Under the pieces are notes generated by a model. It was not told where the DNA came from. It made no database searches and saw only the letters and a list, made by a program, of their open reading frames with translations. Positions 1 to 11,032 of a DNA stretch of 64,000 nucleotides are shown here, piece by piece. The stretch is taken from positions 67,501 through 131,500 of the forward strand of contig JBBHKE010000886.1 of assembly GCA_037447655.1 (NCBI GenBank), given 5' to 3'. How positions within the stretch are numbered: the first letter of the stretch is position 1; every line of letters starts with the position of its first letter. The DNA is from Zygnema cylindricum. Taxonomy: Eukaryota > Streptophyta > Zygnematophyceae > Zygnematales > Zygnemataceae. The position numbers and the translations under genes were made by a program.

Positions 1-268
1 TTTTGATTTAGAAAAACAAAACGCTTTACTCTGAAATGTTCTGATGGGAAAATAAAAAGTAACAAAACTTTTAGCACTCCCGAGTATATTCAGAATATGA
101 AAAATTATTGTTGTGTGAAAACATAAACATAAACGTAAACACAAATATAAATATGAACATAAAAATAAACATAAACATTAAGGAGGCCACAAATAATACA
201 TACAGAAACTAGACTTCCATTTTCTACCACTTCTCCTTTTCCATCCAAATAATGGTAGTATTTTAGAC
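1..268. other. AT-rich sequence without gene
   Basis: I see no coding region. Positions about 118-180 hold a short imperfect run of AAACATA-like hexamers to heptamers. The sequence ends where a copia-type LTR begins at 269. Confidence 0.5.
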
Positions 269-879
269 TGTTGAAAACAGGTAATTAATACTTCACTTCT
301 CTAATTTATTTCCACTTTAAAGAGAGACAGTGAGGATCAAAGGCACGCTATGGCTGCCGGAATATTTAGAAAGTGGCAGATCTAGAAGTAGAGGATATTT
401 TACCAAAATGGTGCCTAGGTCCAGTTATGAACCTGGGTCTGCGGACCACTATCTAGTCGTACGTCTTATCCACTAAGGCGTTATCGAAACGATACACGGG
501 TTTCAAATATATATAAACATTAACCCAACAACTAATTAACACCATACTAACGAAGAGGAACAATTCATGCATGTACGCGAATCTGAACCGTGTAAAATAT
601 GTTTTGATCGGACGGTCGACATTATAGCCGCCACGCGAAGTGAGCTTTTGGCGGCATACAGAGATAGCGTCACGCGGTGTCACGTGGCGCCACATTAATT
701 GACATCGGAGAAGATGGGAGGAGGAACCATGGCTCCGATTTGACAGGTGTCACCTTGTAGACCTTATCGTACAATGGTCATACAATAAGTACATCGCCCA
801 TTCTACCTTCTTGTACTATATAATGTTCCTATTGGACTAGGGTTTAGTAGTAGGTAGTCTTGAGTAGGCAGACCAAGAC
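269..879 (+). mobile_element. Copia-type LTR A, truncated by nested LTR B
   Basis: Starts TGTTGAAAACAGG and is alignable by eye along its whole length with the solo LTR at 28256-29153 (shared blocks include the run before GGATCAAAG, TTTACCAAAATGGTG, the CCACGTGGCGCCACATT block and the GATTTAGTAGTAGGTAG-like block). It stops abruptly at 879, where a second LTR starts with TGTTG at 880. Its 3' third is missing. At 425-480 it carries an antisense tRNA-like block (B-box-like GGTTCATAAC and an A-box-like segment on the minus strand). Degenerate; no internal retroelement sequence belongs to it. Confidence 0.65.
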
Positions 880-2084
880 TGTTGATATTTGTGTATTTTC
901 TAGGTCTGTAATAGGATAGAAAAAGGGCAGAGGCAGTATGCCTCTAACTCCCCTCTCCAAGCCCCCACACTTGTTGTAGTCACTGAAGGCTGGATAGGGA
1001 GCTAGAGCCATGGCTGCCTAAGCTCTCTAGAGAAGACAGAGGGTAAATTAGTAATACTTACCAAAAGGTATTTGACGGACCCAGGAATTGATCCTGGTAC
1101 CTACCGCTCGTCGATTCGACATTAGCCGGTAACTTTATCCATTTAGACTAGAGCTGGTATTATGACGTATGGGGTTTGATAATTATTTAGATAGTTACAC
1201 GTAGACTAGTTCATTTAACTGGAAATATATACGTATTGCATAGATACAGTTATGTATAGTACGGAGTACAGATTTATTAATTGAAACGGATACCGCGCAT
1301 TTGGTTCGACCGCGAAACAAATACCGCGCGTCTATTTTCAACGGCTAGCAATATAGCCGGATTTAATCGGACGGCCACGATAGGCGCCGCGATCGCGGGA
1401 TATGTACTTTTGGCGGTTTGCGGTCATCGTCACATAGGATGACACATGGCTCGTCAACATTGGATTGCGGCGACACCGAAGATTACGGGAACAAATAGAT
1501 ATATGACATGTGTTGACATTTCAGCCATATCGTACGATTGTTGTACAAAAAGTACATCGACACCTGTACTTATCTGTACGGTACAGTGATGTGATTGGTG
1601 CCGTACGTCAGTAGATAGGGTCTTAGAGTGAGAATAGGACTTAGAATTTTTTGAGAAGCTAGTCGCCTCTCCCAGAGAGCACCCTGTATAAATGGGAAAC
1701 TTTGGGCAGCCATTACTATCAATTTACTTGACCATTTTCAGTGATTCTTTTTGCTGCGGACTCAAGGGAGTCCAGGCTACACAGGGGTGTAGTCGGTCAG
1801 AGTTTTTGTCTGCCAGGGTGGCTGCATTTATAAGGGAAAGTCAAAGTGGGTGAATGTGTCCAAATCTCATATTCTAACTTTGCATTCTGTGGTGGAACTA
1901 AGCACACAGAAAGTGTTATTTCACAAGGGTGAATCTATATTGGGATTGTGACTGTCAAGGGGTCAGTCATTTGGGTTTATATTAACTTGGAGTCGGCACC
2001 ATCTAGATTAGCTTCTTTTGGATCTGCATACTCTGAGGGCCAATGGAGGTCTCAGGGTTTCACACGCGAACGTTCAAAATTGCA
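880..2084 (+). mobile_element. Solo copia-type LTR B
   Basis: Begins TGTTGATATTTG and ends ...AAAATTGCA, matching the ends of the LTRs of the copia element at 51425-57874 (read on the minus strand). Shared internal landmarks are TTTTCTAGGTCT near the start, CTTGTTGTAGTCACTGAAGG, GCCATGGCTGCC, and towards the end CAGTGATTCTTTTTGCT followed by a GACTC-rich block. No primer-binding site or coding region follows, so it is a solo LTR. A tRNA-like block lies antisense at about 1075-1150. It was inserted into LTR A, so it is the younger of the two. Confidence 0.7.
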
Positions 2085-2098
2085 GACGCTAATATGAC

Positions 2099-2422
2099 AG
2101 ATAGTCCTATCGTAAGTTGTATTATGGGCTTTTCATGTGATCTTCTTAGATCATTATTTTGATCAGAGGCCGTCCGATCGTCTGAATCTAACGATTTAAA
2201 TAAGTTTTACCTCAAAACTCACAGAAATTGTTTTTTTTGTCCGATTTTTTTTCAAAATTTAGACATAACGTTTAATTCTCTATCGATCGATGTGCAACTC
2301 AACTCTGTAACTATTTTTTTTCATTTTTTGACCAATACAATATGGGTCTTAAGGGCATATTGTATGTTTTGCATACAATAGGTATATTGTATGGGCCTAC
2401 TTTCACCTACTTTTGAACCATG
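2099..2422 (+). mobile_element. hAT-like MITE, outer family, 5'-truncated copy
   Basis: Right-hand half of the same MITE family as 2431-2983 and 40926-41927, ending in the terminal inverted repeat CCTACTTTTGAACCATG. The left end is missing. It is followed directly by the 8-bp GTATGGAC that also flanks the next copy. Confidence 0.65.
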
Positions 2423-2430
2423 GTATGGAC

Positions 2431-2983
2431 CATAGTTCAAAAGCAGGCGTTTTTATGGTAGGCCTTTGGTAGGCGCACAAAACTTGGCACAAAACTCGCG
2501 TAGCGTAGGCATACTGTATGTGTGTGCGTTGTGCACACTCTTGTACGAACGTACGAATCTGACGTATGATCGTAGTACAACGCACGCCGCCGGACGAAAT
2601 TTTTTAGCGAACTGACACGGCGTAGGATGACATTCAGTGGGAAAGAAAACCCGAAAAAAAAAAAAAAACGCGGACGTAATATGACAATGGGCTTTTCATG
2701 TGATCTTCTTAGATCGCTACTTTGATCAACGACCGCCAGATCGTCCGAATCTGACGGTTTAAATAAAAGTCGCTCAAAACCCAAAGAAAAATATTTTTTT
2801 GTCCGATTTTTTTTCCAAATTTAGACATGACGTTTAATCTCTATGGATCCATGTGCAACTCAACCCTGGTACTATTTTATTTCATTTTGAGGCCAATACA
2901 ATATGGTTCTTAAGGGTATATTGTATGTTTTGGGTACAGTAGGCATATTGTATGGGTGTACTTTCACCTACTTTTGAAATATG
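2431..2983 (+). mobile_element. hAT-like MITE, outer family, full copy
   Basis: Starts CATAGTTCAAAAGCAGG and ends CCTACTTTTGAAATATG: imperfect 17-bp terminal inverted repeats. Flanks GTATGGAC (2423-2430) and GTATGAAC (2984-2991) form an 8-bp target-site duplication with one mismatch. About 550 bp and non-coding, so non-autonomous. Eight-bp duplications are typical of the hAT superfamily; the family assignment is inference. A second copy lies at 40926-41927. Confidence 0.75.
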
Positions 2984-3042
2984 GTATGAACACGACAACA
3001 ACAACGACCACGAAAGCGACGTCGACGGATGTGTCCAGTAGA

Positions 3043-3632
3043 TGTATTCACACTAGAAATGGATGATGAATGAGATGAGGAAATGAATGTCCTTTTTTTT
3101 GTTTAGACGTGAATCCCTCTAAACCTCACCTCACGTCAACAAAAACGTCGCGATGTGATTCATGTTGCCGTACAACTAGTCGCCGACGACTCAGATCCGT
3201 CCGTACCAAAACCATCGTTTTGCAGAAGGTAAGAAGGGGGGAGGACGTTTCGTCAAAATTACAAAAAAGGTTTAAAGTTTACATTATTTTACGTTGTATT
3301 CTAGATGATCTTGATTGGCAAGTTGTTTATGGGTTATCATTTTAAAAAAATTAGTTGCAGTACGGATCATTCATTCGGGATACGACTTCACGTTTTTTCA
3401 AAGTTGCATTGATGACTTACCACGGTTGTCAAGTTTTGACGCACTTGACCGTATATTTTGTCCGTCTCTACGCTCCAAATCATATATTTTGTCTGTCGCT
3501 ACGCTCCAAAAAGGTTGACAACCGAGCGGTCGGCTAGTTTGGCGCCTCTGTTTTTGTTTTTTTGCGGAATAAGTGGTACGGGATCACTCATTTCCTCATC
3601 TCATTCATCATCCATTTCTAGTGTGAATGCAA
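3043..3632. mobile_element. Long-TIR element, copy 1 of tandem pair
   Basis: Bounded by inverted repeats of about 45 bp: ATTCACACTAGAAATGG with the following GATGATGAATGAGATGAGG at the left, and the reverse complement at 3585-3628. The interior has no convincing coding sequence. A second copy in the same orientation follows after about 10 bp. Superfamily not assigned, because no clear target-site duplication is visible. Confidence 0.65.
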
Positions 3633-3640
3633 CAATATGC

Positions 3641-4248
3641 TGCATTCACACTAGAAATGGATGATGAATAAGATGAGGAAATGAGTGTCCTTTTGTTTTG
3701 TTTGCACGTGAATCGCCTTTGACGTCACCTCACGTCAGCAAAAACGTCGCGATGTGATTCATGTTACCGTACAATTAGTCGCCAATGACTCAAATCCGTC
3801 CTTACTAAACCATCGGTAAGAAGGGGGGAGGACGCTTTGTCAAAATTACAAAAAAGTTTTAAGTTTACATTTTTTTACGTTCTATTCTAGATGATTTTGA
3901 TTGACTATTAGTTTATAGGTTATCATTTAAAAAAAATTAGTTACAGTACAGATCATTCATTCAGATACGACTTCACGTTTTTTCAAAGTCGCATTTCTGT
4001 ATTCCAAAAAGGGTTTCCAGAAAAGAAGAGGACTTACCACAGTTGTCAAGTTTTGACGCACTTGACCCTATGTTTTGTCCGTCGCTGCGCTCCAAATCTT
4101 ATATTCTGTCTGTCGCTACGCTCTAAAAAGGTTGACAGCCGAGCGGTCAGCCAGTTTGGCGCCTCTGTTTCTTGTTTTTTGCGGAATAAGTGGTACGGGA
4201 TCACTCATTTCCTCATCTCATTCATCATCCGTTTCTATTGTGAATGCA
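3641..4248. mobile_element. Long-TIR element, copy 2 of tandem pair
   Basis: Same architecture and clearly the same sequence as the preceding copy. Shared internal landmarks are the run before GTGAATC, ACGTCGCGATGTGATTCATG, GGTAAGAAGGGGGGAGGACG and GAGCGGTC. The right inverted repeat is slightly decayed (CCGTTTCTATTGTGAATGC). An isolated left-end remnant of the family lies at 4791-4817. Confidence 0.65.
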
Positions 4249-4790
4249 ACAATTTCCTATTCCCACTGGAGCATTTGTACCTTTTTGCCCATTCCGATGA
4301 TTTTTCGCATTAGATAATAATATGAAACTTTTAAAATCCTTTGTTATGTGCGAAACTTTCTTCCAATATGTTGAACGGCGATACTTTCATTCATAGCCTA
4401 TTCCCACCGGAAAAAACTTCACTTCCGCAACAGACGGAAGTTGGAATAATATACAGCTTTCCAAGGAAGTTTGCCGAAAACCGTACAAACCGTACAAACG
4501 AACCTCCTCAAAATATTGCGGGATATTGAAGTCAGGTTAAAGTCGCGTTTTTAACAGAAACAGGCCAGCTGTAACCCCAAAAGTTGCTCTGTTGTCTCTT
4601 GGGCTTTGACTATAATGGGTCTTGCGGCTGCTAGTCCCCGTGGTGGATTACACCTCAATATGGTTATACCTACATGTCTTGGTATGTCCTTGTATGTCCT
4701 TTGTATGTCCTAGTGTCCTACTATCGTACTTTGAATTTGTGCATAGTGTCAATATTTTCGGTGGGATACATCCGTACATCCGAACCCGCT

Positions 4791-4835
4791 TGCTGCATTC
4801 ACACTAGAAATGGATGATAAATGATAGACTATTCC
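4791..4835. repeat. Remnant terminal repeat of the long-TIR family
   Basis: TTGCTGCATTCACACTAG followed by AAATGGATGAT repeats the end of the elements at 3043-4248, then diverges. It is a relic of a third copy. Confidence 0.5.
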
Positions 4836-4959
4836 CAGCGGAGCATTGATGATTTTCCAAAATTTTCCGAAAACTCGTTTGAAGACGTAACTCCGATTGA
4901 ACACGTCACACGCTTCGACGTCATGAAACATAGGCGCGAAAACAAACCTGCAGTATTGA

Positions 4960-5247
4960 ATGTTTGAAGAACGACGACGGTGGTTCAAAGTCCTACAGTT
5001 TTTTCACGAGTACAATGAACTAGCTGTACGGATGTTGTTTTTGAACCGGATACGCAAAGACCGCGAAAGGAAAAGAGAGAAGCAAGCAACTGAACAAAGA
5101 CAGAATGAGGGTGAGCAAACACAATCACAACGGTATGCTGCTCACAGAGTTGCTACCAAACGTGTGTGTGAGACCTCGAAACAACTAGAACAACGTCTAT
5201 GTAAAGATCGGAAAAGAAAACGAGCAAAAGGTGCTTCATGTTTCTGA
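4960..5247 (+). CDS. Short basic ORF of unknown status
   Basis: A 95-codon ORF from ATG, very rich in Arg, Lys, Glu and Gln, with RKDRERKREK-like runs. I recognise no family. It lies between element remnants with no visible splice partners, and a charged low-complexity ORF of this size can arise by chance in purine-rich DNA. It may be a relic of a transposon gene. Recorded only because it is the one ATG-started frame here that is not an obvious repeat shadow. Confidence 0.15.
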   Translation: MFEERRRWFKVLQFFHEYNELAVRMLFLNRIRKDRERKREKQATEQRQNEGEQTQSQRYAAHRVATKRVCETSKQLEQRLCKDRKRKRAKGASCF

Positions 5248-5526
5248 TAAAATCACGCTACAACTACACTACGTGTTTACGACATTATTATTGCACGTCG
5301 TACAATAACTTATTTAACACATAAACATATGTTTCTATAATACTTTGTTAAGGGCTAAACAAAGCGTAATGAAAAAACGCACAGTGCAGGCCCATATAAC
5401 AAGCATAATAAAAACACGAACCATGCCAGAATAACGGGTATTTTTTGACTTGTAATTTAAAAGGAAAAACATTTAATAAAAAAAACTAATATATCTTAAT
5501 CAAAATAAACCTTTTTTCTAGTGTTG

Positions 5527-5937
5527 TGTATCGACAATAAATTTATCGCGATAACTCCGATACCGATAGTTATCGGTTATCGAATGGTCAAGGATCCTCA
5601 TACATCGCTCCGACACCAACAAGTTCCTTATCGGCGATAAGTAAAAAAAATATAGTACACTATATAGTCGTACTTTATAATATAGTGTATATAGCGCGGC
5701 ATGCCACGTATAGCAATCTATTCCGTACTATGTGCGGAATGATGGCAGTTCAGTAAAACATAATAAACCGCACGATTGTATGGTAAGAACGGTACACTTA
5801 TCGATACCGGTGTTATCGCGAAAAAAAATCGATAATATTGGTTTTTTATCGGCGATATCACCAATTTCGATATATCATACCAATATATTCATTATCGGCA
5901 TGCTAAAAAACGGTATATATTGATTATCGACATAGGC
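5527..5937. repeat. ATCGAT-rich dispersed repeat, copy 1
   Basis: Begins TAGTGTTGTGTATCGAC and ends near TATCGACATAGGCACTG, so the ends are imperfect inverted repeats. The interior is rich in TATCGATA/CGATAA words and includes a GCTCC-GACACCAACAA block. Other copies lie at 9668-10126, 10697-11032 and 61274-61664. Non-coding. Confidence 0.5.
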
Positions 5938-6314
5938 ACTGTTAAATTCGCATTAGTTACTGTAATTTCGATTGCTTTTAAAAAATGCAATGTATGAAAT
6001 GTGTTATTCCGTACTAAAACTGCTTCTTACTTCGGACGGTGTTACAAAATAAGTGTGAGATAAAAGGCGTCGACAGAGGAAATTGAGTGTGTCGCCACGA
6101 AAAAGCGTGCTCATATTTGATTCTAAGTCATAAAGACGAGGGAAAATCAATAAAACCTGTTCTCACATGTTATAGCGGTGAATATGTGAACAAGATTATC
6201 GCGTCTTCATCCAAATTCATGTTCGTTGTATAAACTATTGTTGAATTTTGTTGGCGTTAGGCGTTCCAACCCCAAATAGGTTTAGCAACACTAAGAATGT
6301 TTTTATACTAATTA
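5938..6314. other. Intergenic sequence, no feature recognised
   Basis: No coding region, RNA gene or repeat could be supported in this interval. Confidence 0.4.
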
Positions 6315-6344
6315 TTATTTAACTCTAATAGCGATTCACGGTGT
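6315..6344. repeat. Right end of a TA-flanked MITE
   Basis: AACTCTAATAGCGATTCACGGTG followed by TA is the terminal inverted repeat of the MITE family described at 39365-39562. I do not find the left end. Confidence 0.5.
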
Positions 6345-6762
6345 ACTTTGAACCCTTCTTTTGAAATTGTTCGTACATTGTATCCGTACGTTTGTTCTGT
6401 ACGAGAAGTATAAGCATTTGACGAAAGATACAAAATCCAAAATTAAAAAATAAACAAAATTTCGTAAAAATGTCAAAATACGTACGAATGAGACATCTAC
6501 AATATGAATGTCATAATTATCTTTGTTGTGAAACTTGCTAAATGTTAATGAAGTAACATAAGGGTCGATTGAAAATATAATTGAAAACATTAAAGTCTGA
6601 TAGAAGATAGGCAAATGCATTAAAAATAAAGGTCGCAAAATGCCCTAGTAAGTGGTAACTCTGTTTCCAAAAATGATAACGATGGTGAAATTGACACGAA
6701 TTGAACCGGAGAACGCAAAAAAATATTGACACGTGGACATCAATGCAATTCGCAATTCTAAG

Positions 6763-7735
6763 CAGAGGTCGCAAAAGTCAGTATTTTAGATACCCAAATC
6801 CGACATTTTCTTTTTTTCAAAATCAACACCCGAAATCGAGCTGCGTTATGTCACGCTCCGAAATTGTTACCCCGAGATGTCATGCTACCCTGTATGTAGA
6901 ATTTAAAACCGGCGAGGGAATTTATCAATGAGAAGCTGGTCGAGAATTTTTGAAGGAAATAACTCGAAGGGAGATTTTTATTGTGTATATGATCCGGCTC
7001 CGCATACAATTATTGAATCTCGAATTGTGAATTTTCACTAGCATTTTAAAATCTGTATTTGAAAGATCGAAAAAATTGCGGAGGAATTTGAATTTTCATT
7101 ACGAAGCCGAAATTTTCCAATTTCTCGTACATCGAGGAGTCCGATGAGGACATTGAGCCTGATCCGTTTGTCAATGTCAAGAGGGGGGAATCCAAATTGA
7201 ACATTGAAGAACACATTGGAAACATTGATATTGAAACGCGACATTTAAATCCCCCAATGTCATATGAATCTCGAAATTCCACAAGTTCAAAATCAAGCTC
7301 GAATTGGATAAAAACAAAGAACCGGATTTTAATTTAGGGAGGATTTTACGGAAATATAAAGGGAGAAATGTGCTCTATTGTCTTTCGACCGAAAAGGAGG
7401 AAATGTTAAGAACTCGCAGTACCCAACACACGTTACGAAAAAAAAAATAGCCGACATTCGATTTCTAGCAACTAACCGTACCCAAATAAATACAAAATAG
7501 TGGTACAAAGTACAATAATGTTGGATAATATAGACATTACAGTACAGTAGTACGTGCCTACGAAACCTTCATTTTTTTTCGTTTTTTGCTTACTCCGCCG
7601 TCACGAATATGTTTTTTTCTTTTTTGAATCACTTGGCCGAATCCGGCCGGCCCCCAAAATTTGGCATGAATCCGTTCCGGATACGACGCTACAAACTCGA
7701 TACGAGTCGGGTTGGGTACCCGATTGCGACCTCCG
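6763..7735. mobile_element. hAT element with CAGAGG ends, copy H2
   Basis: Left end CAGAGGTCGCAAAAGTC, identical to that of the element at 39020-40034; right end ...GCGACCTCCG. The flanks ATTCTAAG (6755-6762) and ATGCGAAG (7736-7743) agree at 6 of 8 positions, as expected of a decayed 8-bp target-site duplication. The interior contains a 7190-7260 block (ACATTGAAGAACACATTGG) repeated in the truncated copy H3. No full transposase reading frame. Confidence 0.65.
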
Positions 7736-7743
7736 ATGCGAAG

Positions 7744-8164
7744 CAGCATCGACACACAAATGTATCGACAAGCGATGCACATTGAAATGGACACCAGGTT
7801 TACCCCTTTTCCCTCAAAATTTTGTATCATCGCTTTTAGCCGAGGAATAGTGTCGCCGAATGACGAATGTAACCAATAGGCGAGTCATAGGTCGCGATCG
7901 AGTACCTCATCCGTACCCGAACGGACGCGTCGGATCCGTAACTTTCCCAAAATGTTGATGCATAGCGGAAAATCCTTAAAAGCTCTTCAAGGAACACTAC
8001 GGAACGAAGATATTTGTTGCAATGATTTGTCGTACAACCACACGGTTTTAGCAATTGCGCTGACATTGTACTTCCACCAGAAAGCGTCCAAAGACTTCCC
8101 ACGTGTGAGCGTCCATCGTCACAATCCACCGATCGATAATTTATTGACCTCCAGAGAGTTTGAT
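7744..8164. other. Sequence between hAT copies, nothing recognised
   Basis: Overlapping short ORFs occur on both strands, but none has a recognisable domain or splice structure. Confidence 0.35.
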
Positions 8165-8732
8165 GAGGTGTGCCAATGAAACCGAAACTTTTGAATGAAA
8201 CATTGGATTTTTTCAATGTCAAGAGGGGGAAATCTAAAATGAACATTGAAGAACACATTGGAAACATTGACATTGAATCGCGACATTCGGACTCCCGAAT
8301 GTCATCTCGAAATTCCACAAGTTCAAATTCAAGCTCGTTAAGTCAAACCGAATTGAAATAAACAAAGAAACGGATGTAAACTTAACGAATGCTGCACGGA
8401 TATCTAAAGGGAGGAAATGTGCTCTGTTATCTTTCGACCGAAAGGGAGTAAATGTTCAGAATTCGCGATACTTGATACGCGTTTACGAAAAAAAAAAAAA
8501 TAACCGAAACTCGATTTCTAGAGACTAACTATATCCCAATAAGTACAAAATTGGTGGTGTAAAGTACAATTATGTTGGATTGTATGGACATTACAGTACA
8601 GTAGTAGTACTACCAAACAGCACCCCTTCCTTTTTTTGGCTTCTCCCGACCATACCCGATTTTGAAACACCCGGCCGAATTTGGCCGGATGCCAAAATTT
8701 GGCAGAATCCGCATCGGGTCCAACGCATTCTT
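8165..8732. mobile_element. hAT element copy H3, truncated
   Basis: A direct repeat of 7140-7720: same order of landmarks (TCAATGTCAAGAGGGGG, ACATTGAAGAACACATTGG, the TCTTTCGACCGAAA block, the GTACAGTAG block, then GGCCGAAT and CCAAAATTTGGCA). Both ends lack intact terminal repeats. It runs straight into the polypurine tract at 8733. Confidence 0.55.
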
Positions 8733-9272
8733 GGGGGGTCTAGGGAGAGGCAGATAAAGAGAGAGAGGGAGGGGGACATAAAGAAGGGTAGAGAGAGGGA
8801 GAGGGAGAGAGGGAGAGGGGGAGGAAGTGGCAGAGGGAGAGGCGAGAAGTTAGGGAGGGAGAGCGAGAGAGGGAGAGGGAGGGGGGGTGAAGAAGTGGAT
8901 AGGGAGAGGGAAAGGAGGAGATGGAGAGGGAGAAGGAGAGGGTGAGGCGGAGGAAGAGGGAAAGTGGGAGAGGAATAAAGGGAGGAGGGGTAGAAGGAGA
9001 GGAGAGAAAGAGGGAGAAGGAGAGGAAGAGGGGAAGAGGGAAAGGGAGGGGGAGAGAGGGGAAAATGTTAGAGGGAGAGGGGAGAAAGGTGAAAGCGAGA
9101 GGAAGAAAGGGAGGAGGAGAGGGTGGAAAAGAGGGTGGGGAAGAGGGGAGGGGAAGAGAGAGGGACTGGTGAAAATAGAAGGAGATACAAGGGGAAACGA
9201 GGGAAGAGGGAGGGGAAAGTGTTAGAAGAAGAGGAAGGAAAGATAAAAGAGAGAGAGGAAGGGGAAGAGGGA
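8733..9272 (+). repeat. Polypurine (GAGGGA)n tract, about 540 bp
   Basis: Almost only G and A on the plus strand, built from imperfect GAGAGG/GAGGGA units. Such tracts can adopt triplex (H-DNA) form and may contain G-quadruplex runs. The long ORFs in it, on either strand, encode only Arg/Glu/Gly or Ser/Leu/Pro and are compositional. Confidence 0.85.
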
Positions 9273-9667
9273 GTGAATGGATCGATTTAACACTCAATGT
9301 TCAACACAATATACTTGTAATAGCGGAAGCACTGACATAGCACAACATTACATCACATTAAATTGGCATTGAGAGACATGTTGGGAAAATAATCTCACAA
9401 AATAACCAAAATTATAAATCTTTTCTTTTACCTTATTTCTTTACTTGTTCCCCTCACATTCTTTCAATTGATTCTACATTCTAGCTTCATTCCACAAGCA
9501 TTACTAGAATTACTAAAATTAATTTTCCCACTACTACTACCTCCATATTTAAGATAGCGCGACACGTGAGAACGTGCACCACCGAGAAACCTTTAAAATT
9601 TTGCCACCTGTCCACTTGAACACAAGAACACTCTAATTTTGACTATGGACCGAAAATATAGCTACAA
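9273..9667 (-). repeat. Possible LTR fragment related to 15440-16132
   Basis: On the minus strand this segment has the same style and some words of the LTR-like sequence at 15440-15700, including GCTTCCGC near the same distance from the tract and AATCGATCC near its end. The ends are not defined. Low confidence. Confidence 0.25.
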
Positions 9668-10126
9668 GCATTGTTGTGTATCATGTAAAAACTTATCGCG
9701 ATAAATTTGATATTCGATATCCTAAAATAAGGAAGGGTCCGAGAGCTCGATAAATCGCTTCGGGACCAACAAAATCTATCGCGATACAGTTGGTGGGAGG
9801 TGGGTGTCCGTACAGATTAAGTACGGTAATATCGTACGGGAGATCCTCCCCCCCCTCCCTCCTACCCGACTGTTGGCGCAACCGGGGACTAGAGGGTGTT
9901 TGGGGGGGGAAGCGGGGATAGGGTGAGAGGGGAGCTTTTGAAAAAAAAAATGAATCTCAACGACGCTTTGATCTATAACGGTATAAATTTACTGCCATAT
10001 CGAACCGATATATCAAGCAATATCGCGATGTTAAGCTTCTCAATACATTGAGAGAATATATCGATTATCGGGTACTTAAAATTAGGTACATATAGAATAT
10101 CGTTTAGAGGGGTACATAACACTACA
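9668..10126. repeat. ATCGAT-rich dispersed repeat, copy 2
   Basis: Begins with TGTTGTGTATCATG and ends GGGGTACATAACACTACA, so the ends are imperfect inverted repeats (AGTGTTATGTACC). It shares the ACCAACAAAATCTATCGCG and GGTGGGAGGTGGG blocks with copy 3 at 10697. A TA-flanked MITE end (TACACCGCTAATCGTTATTAG) follows at once. Confidence 0.5.
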
Positions 10127-10260
10127 CCGCTAATCGTTATTAGTGTTAAAAAAAAATAAGCGTAAACACTAATTTAGTGTTAATAACGCTAATTTGTGAT
10201 TTTGTGTCCAAAAAAAAATAGCATTAACATTAATTTGGTACTTACTGCCAATTTGCGTGT
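10124..10260. repeat. Left end of TA-flanked MITE, truncated
   Basis: CACCGCTAATCGTTATTAG, preceded by TA, is the terminal repeat of the 39365 family. The interior has repeated AACACTAATTT words. No matching right end. Confidence 0.4.
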
Positions 10261-10696
10261 CTACTTCGCAGCGTGTACGCTGAGCTGTCATCAATAAAAT
10301 GTCACGCTCTCCAGATTCGTACGGGCAATTCTTACAAACCCACACGTACAAATTTGAGAATGTCACGCCCTCCAAACTCGTACGGGCAATTCGTACAAAA
10401 CCACAAGTACAAAATTCAGAAAATAGTTGTGTAACCAATTAAATCGTGGGTGTAGTAACCAAATCTACACAGAGCGAATCAACAATAACTTTTTGAAACA
10501 CAATTTTAATTCCCTAACAAGGAAAGGAACAAGCTAAGGACTGATCAACTGAAAGCCTTAGTTAGATTTATAAAAATCAAGAAAATAGTAATGATAATAA
10601 TAAAAAAAAAAAAGACATGCTATTCAAGAAAACAAATAAGAAAAAAATGATGTTCATGAGGATTTAGGAAAGTGGGTTGTGCAAGTGTGTTGTGTT

Positions 10697-11032
10697 TGGC
10701 AAATACTGTTGTGTATCTGAAAAATTCTTATCACGATAAATTTGATATTCAATTATCGAATATCGAACTGTCAGAGGGCTCGATATATCGCTCCGTGACC
10801 AACAAAAATTATCTCGATGTATTTGGTGGGAGGTGGGGGTCCGTACAACTGCAGTATAAAATTTTGAACGGGAAAACGAACATTATACCCCAGACTCCCC
10901 CGATCCCTTGTCCCCTCGATATGTTGGTTATGTATCCCGATATTGAGCTTCTCCATATATTGAGACAATGTATCGATTATTGGATACCCGAAAAAAGGTA
11001 TACATCGAATATCGGCAACGGGCCCTCGTTAC
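10697..11032. repeat. ATCGAT-rich dispersed repeat, copy 3
   Basis: Begins ACTGTTGTGTATCTG and ends near CCCTCGTTACACAAG. It shares the GCTCGATA-TATCGCTCC block, ACCAACAAAAATTATC and GGTGGGAGGTGGGGGTCCG with copy 2. A 213-codon ORF across it and the following purine-rich DNA is not credible as a gene. Confidence 0.5.

Noticed and set aside
8740-9297. Long ORFs on both strands in purine-rich DNA
   Set aside because: They encode only Ser/Leu/Pro or Arg/Glu/Gly runs and are produced by the (GAGGGA)n tract.
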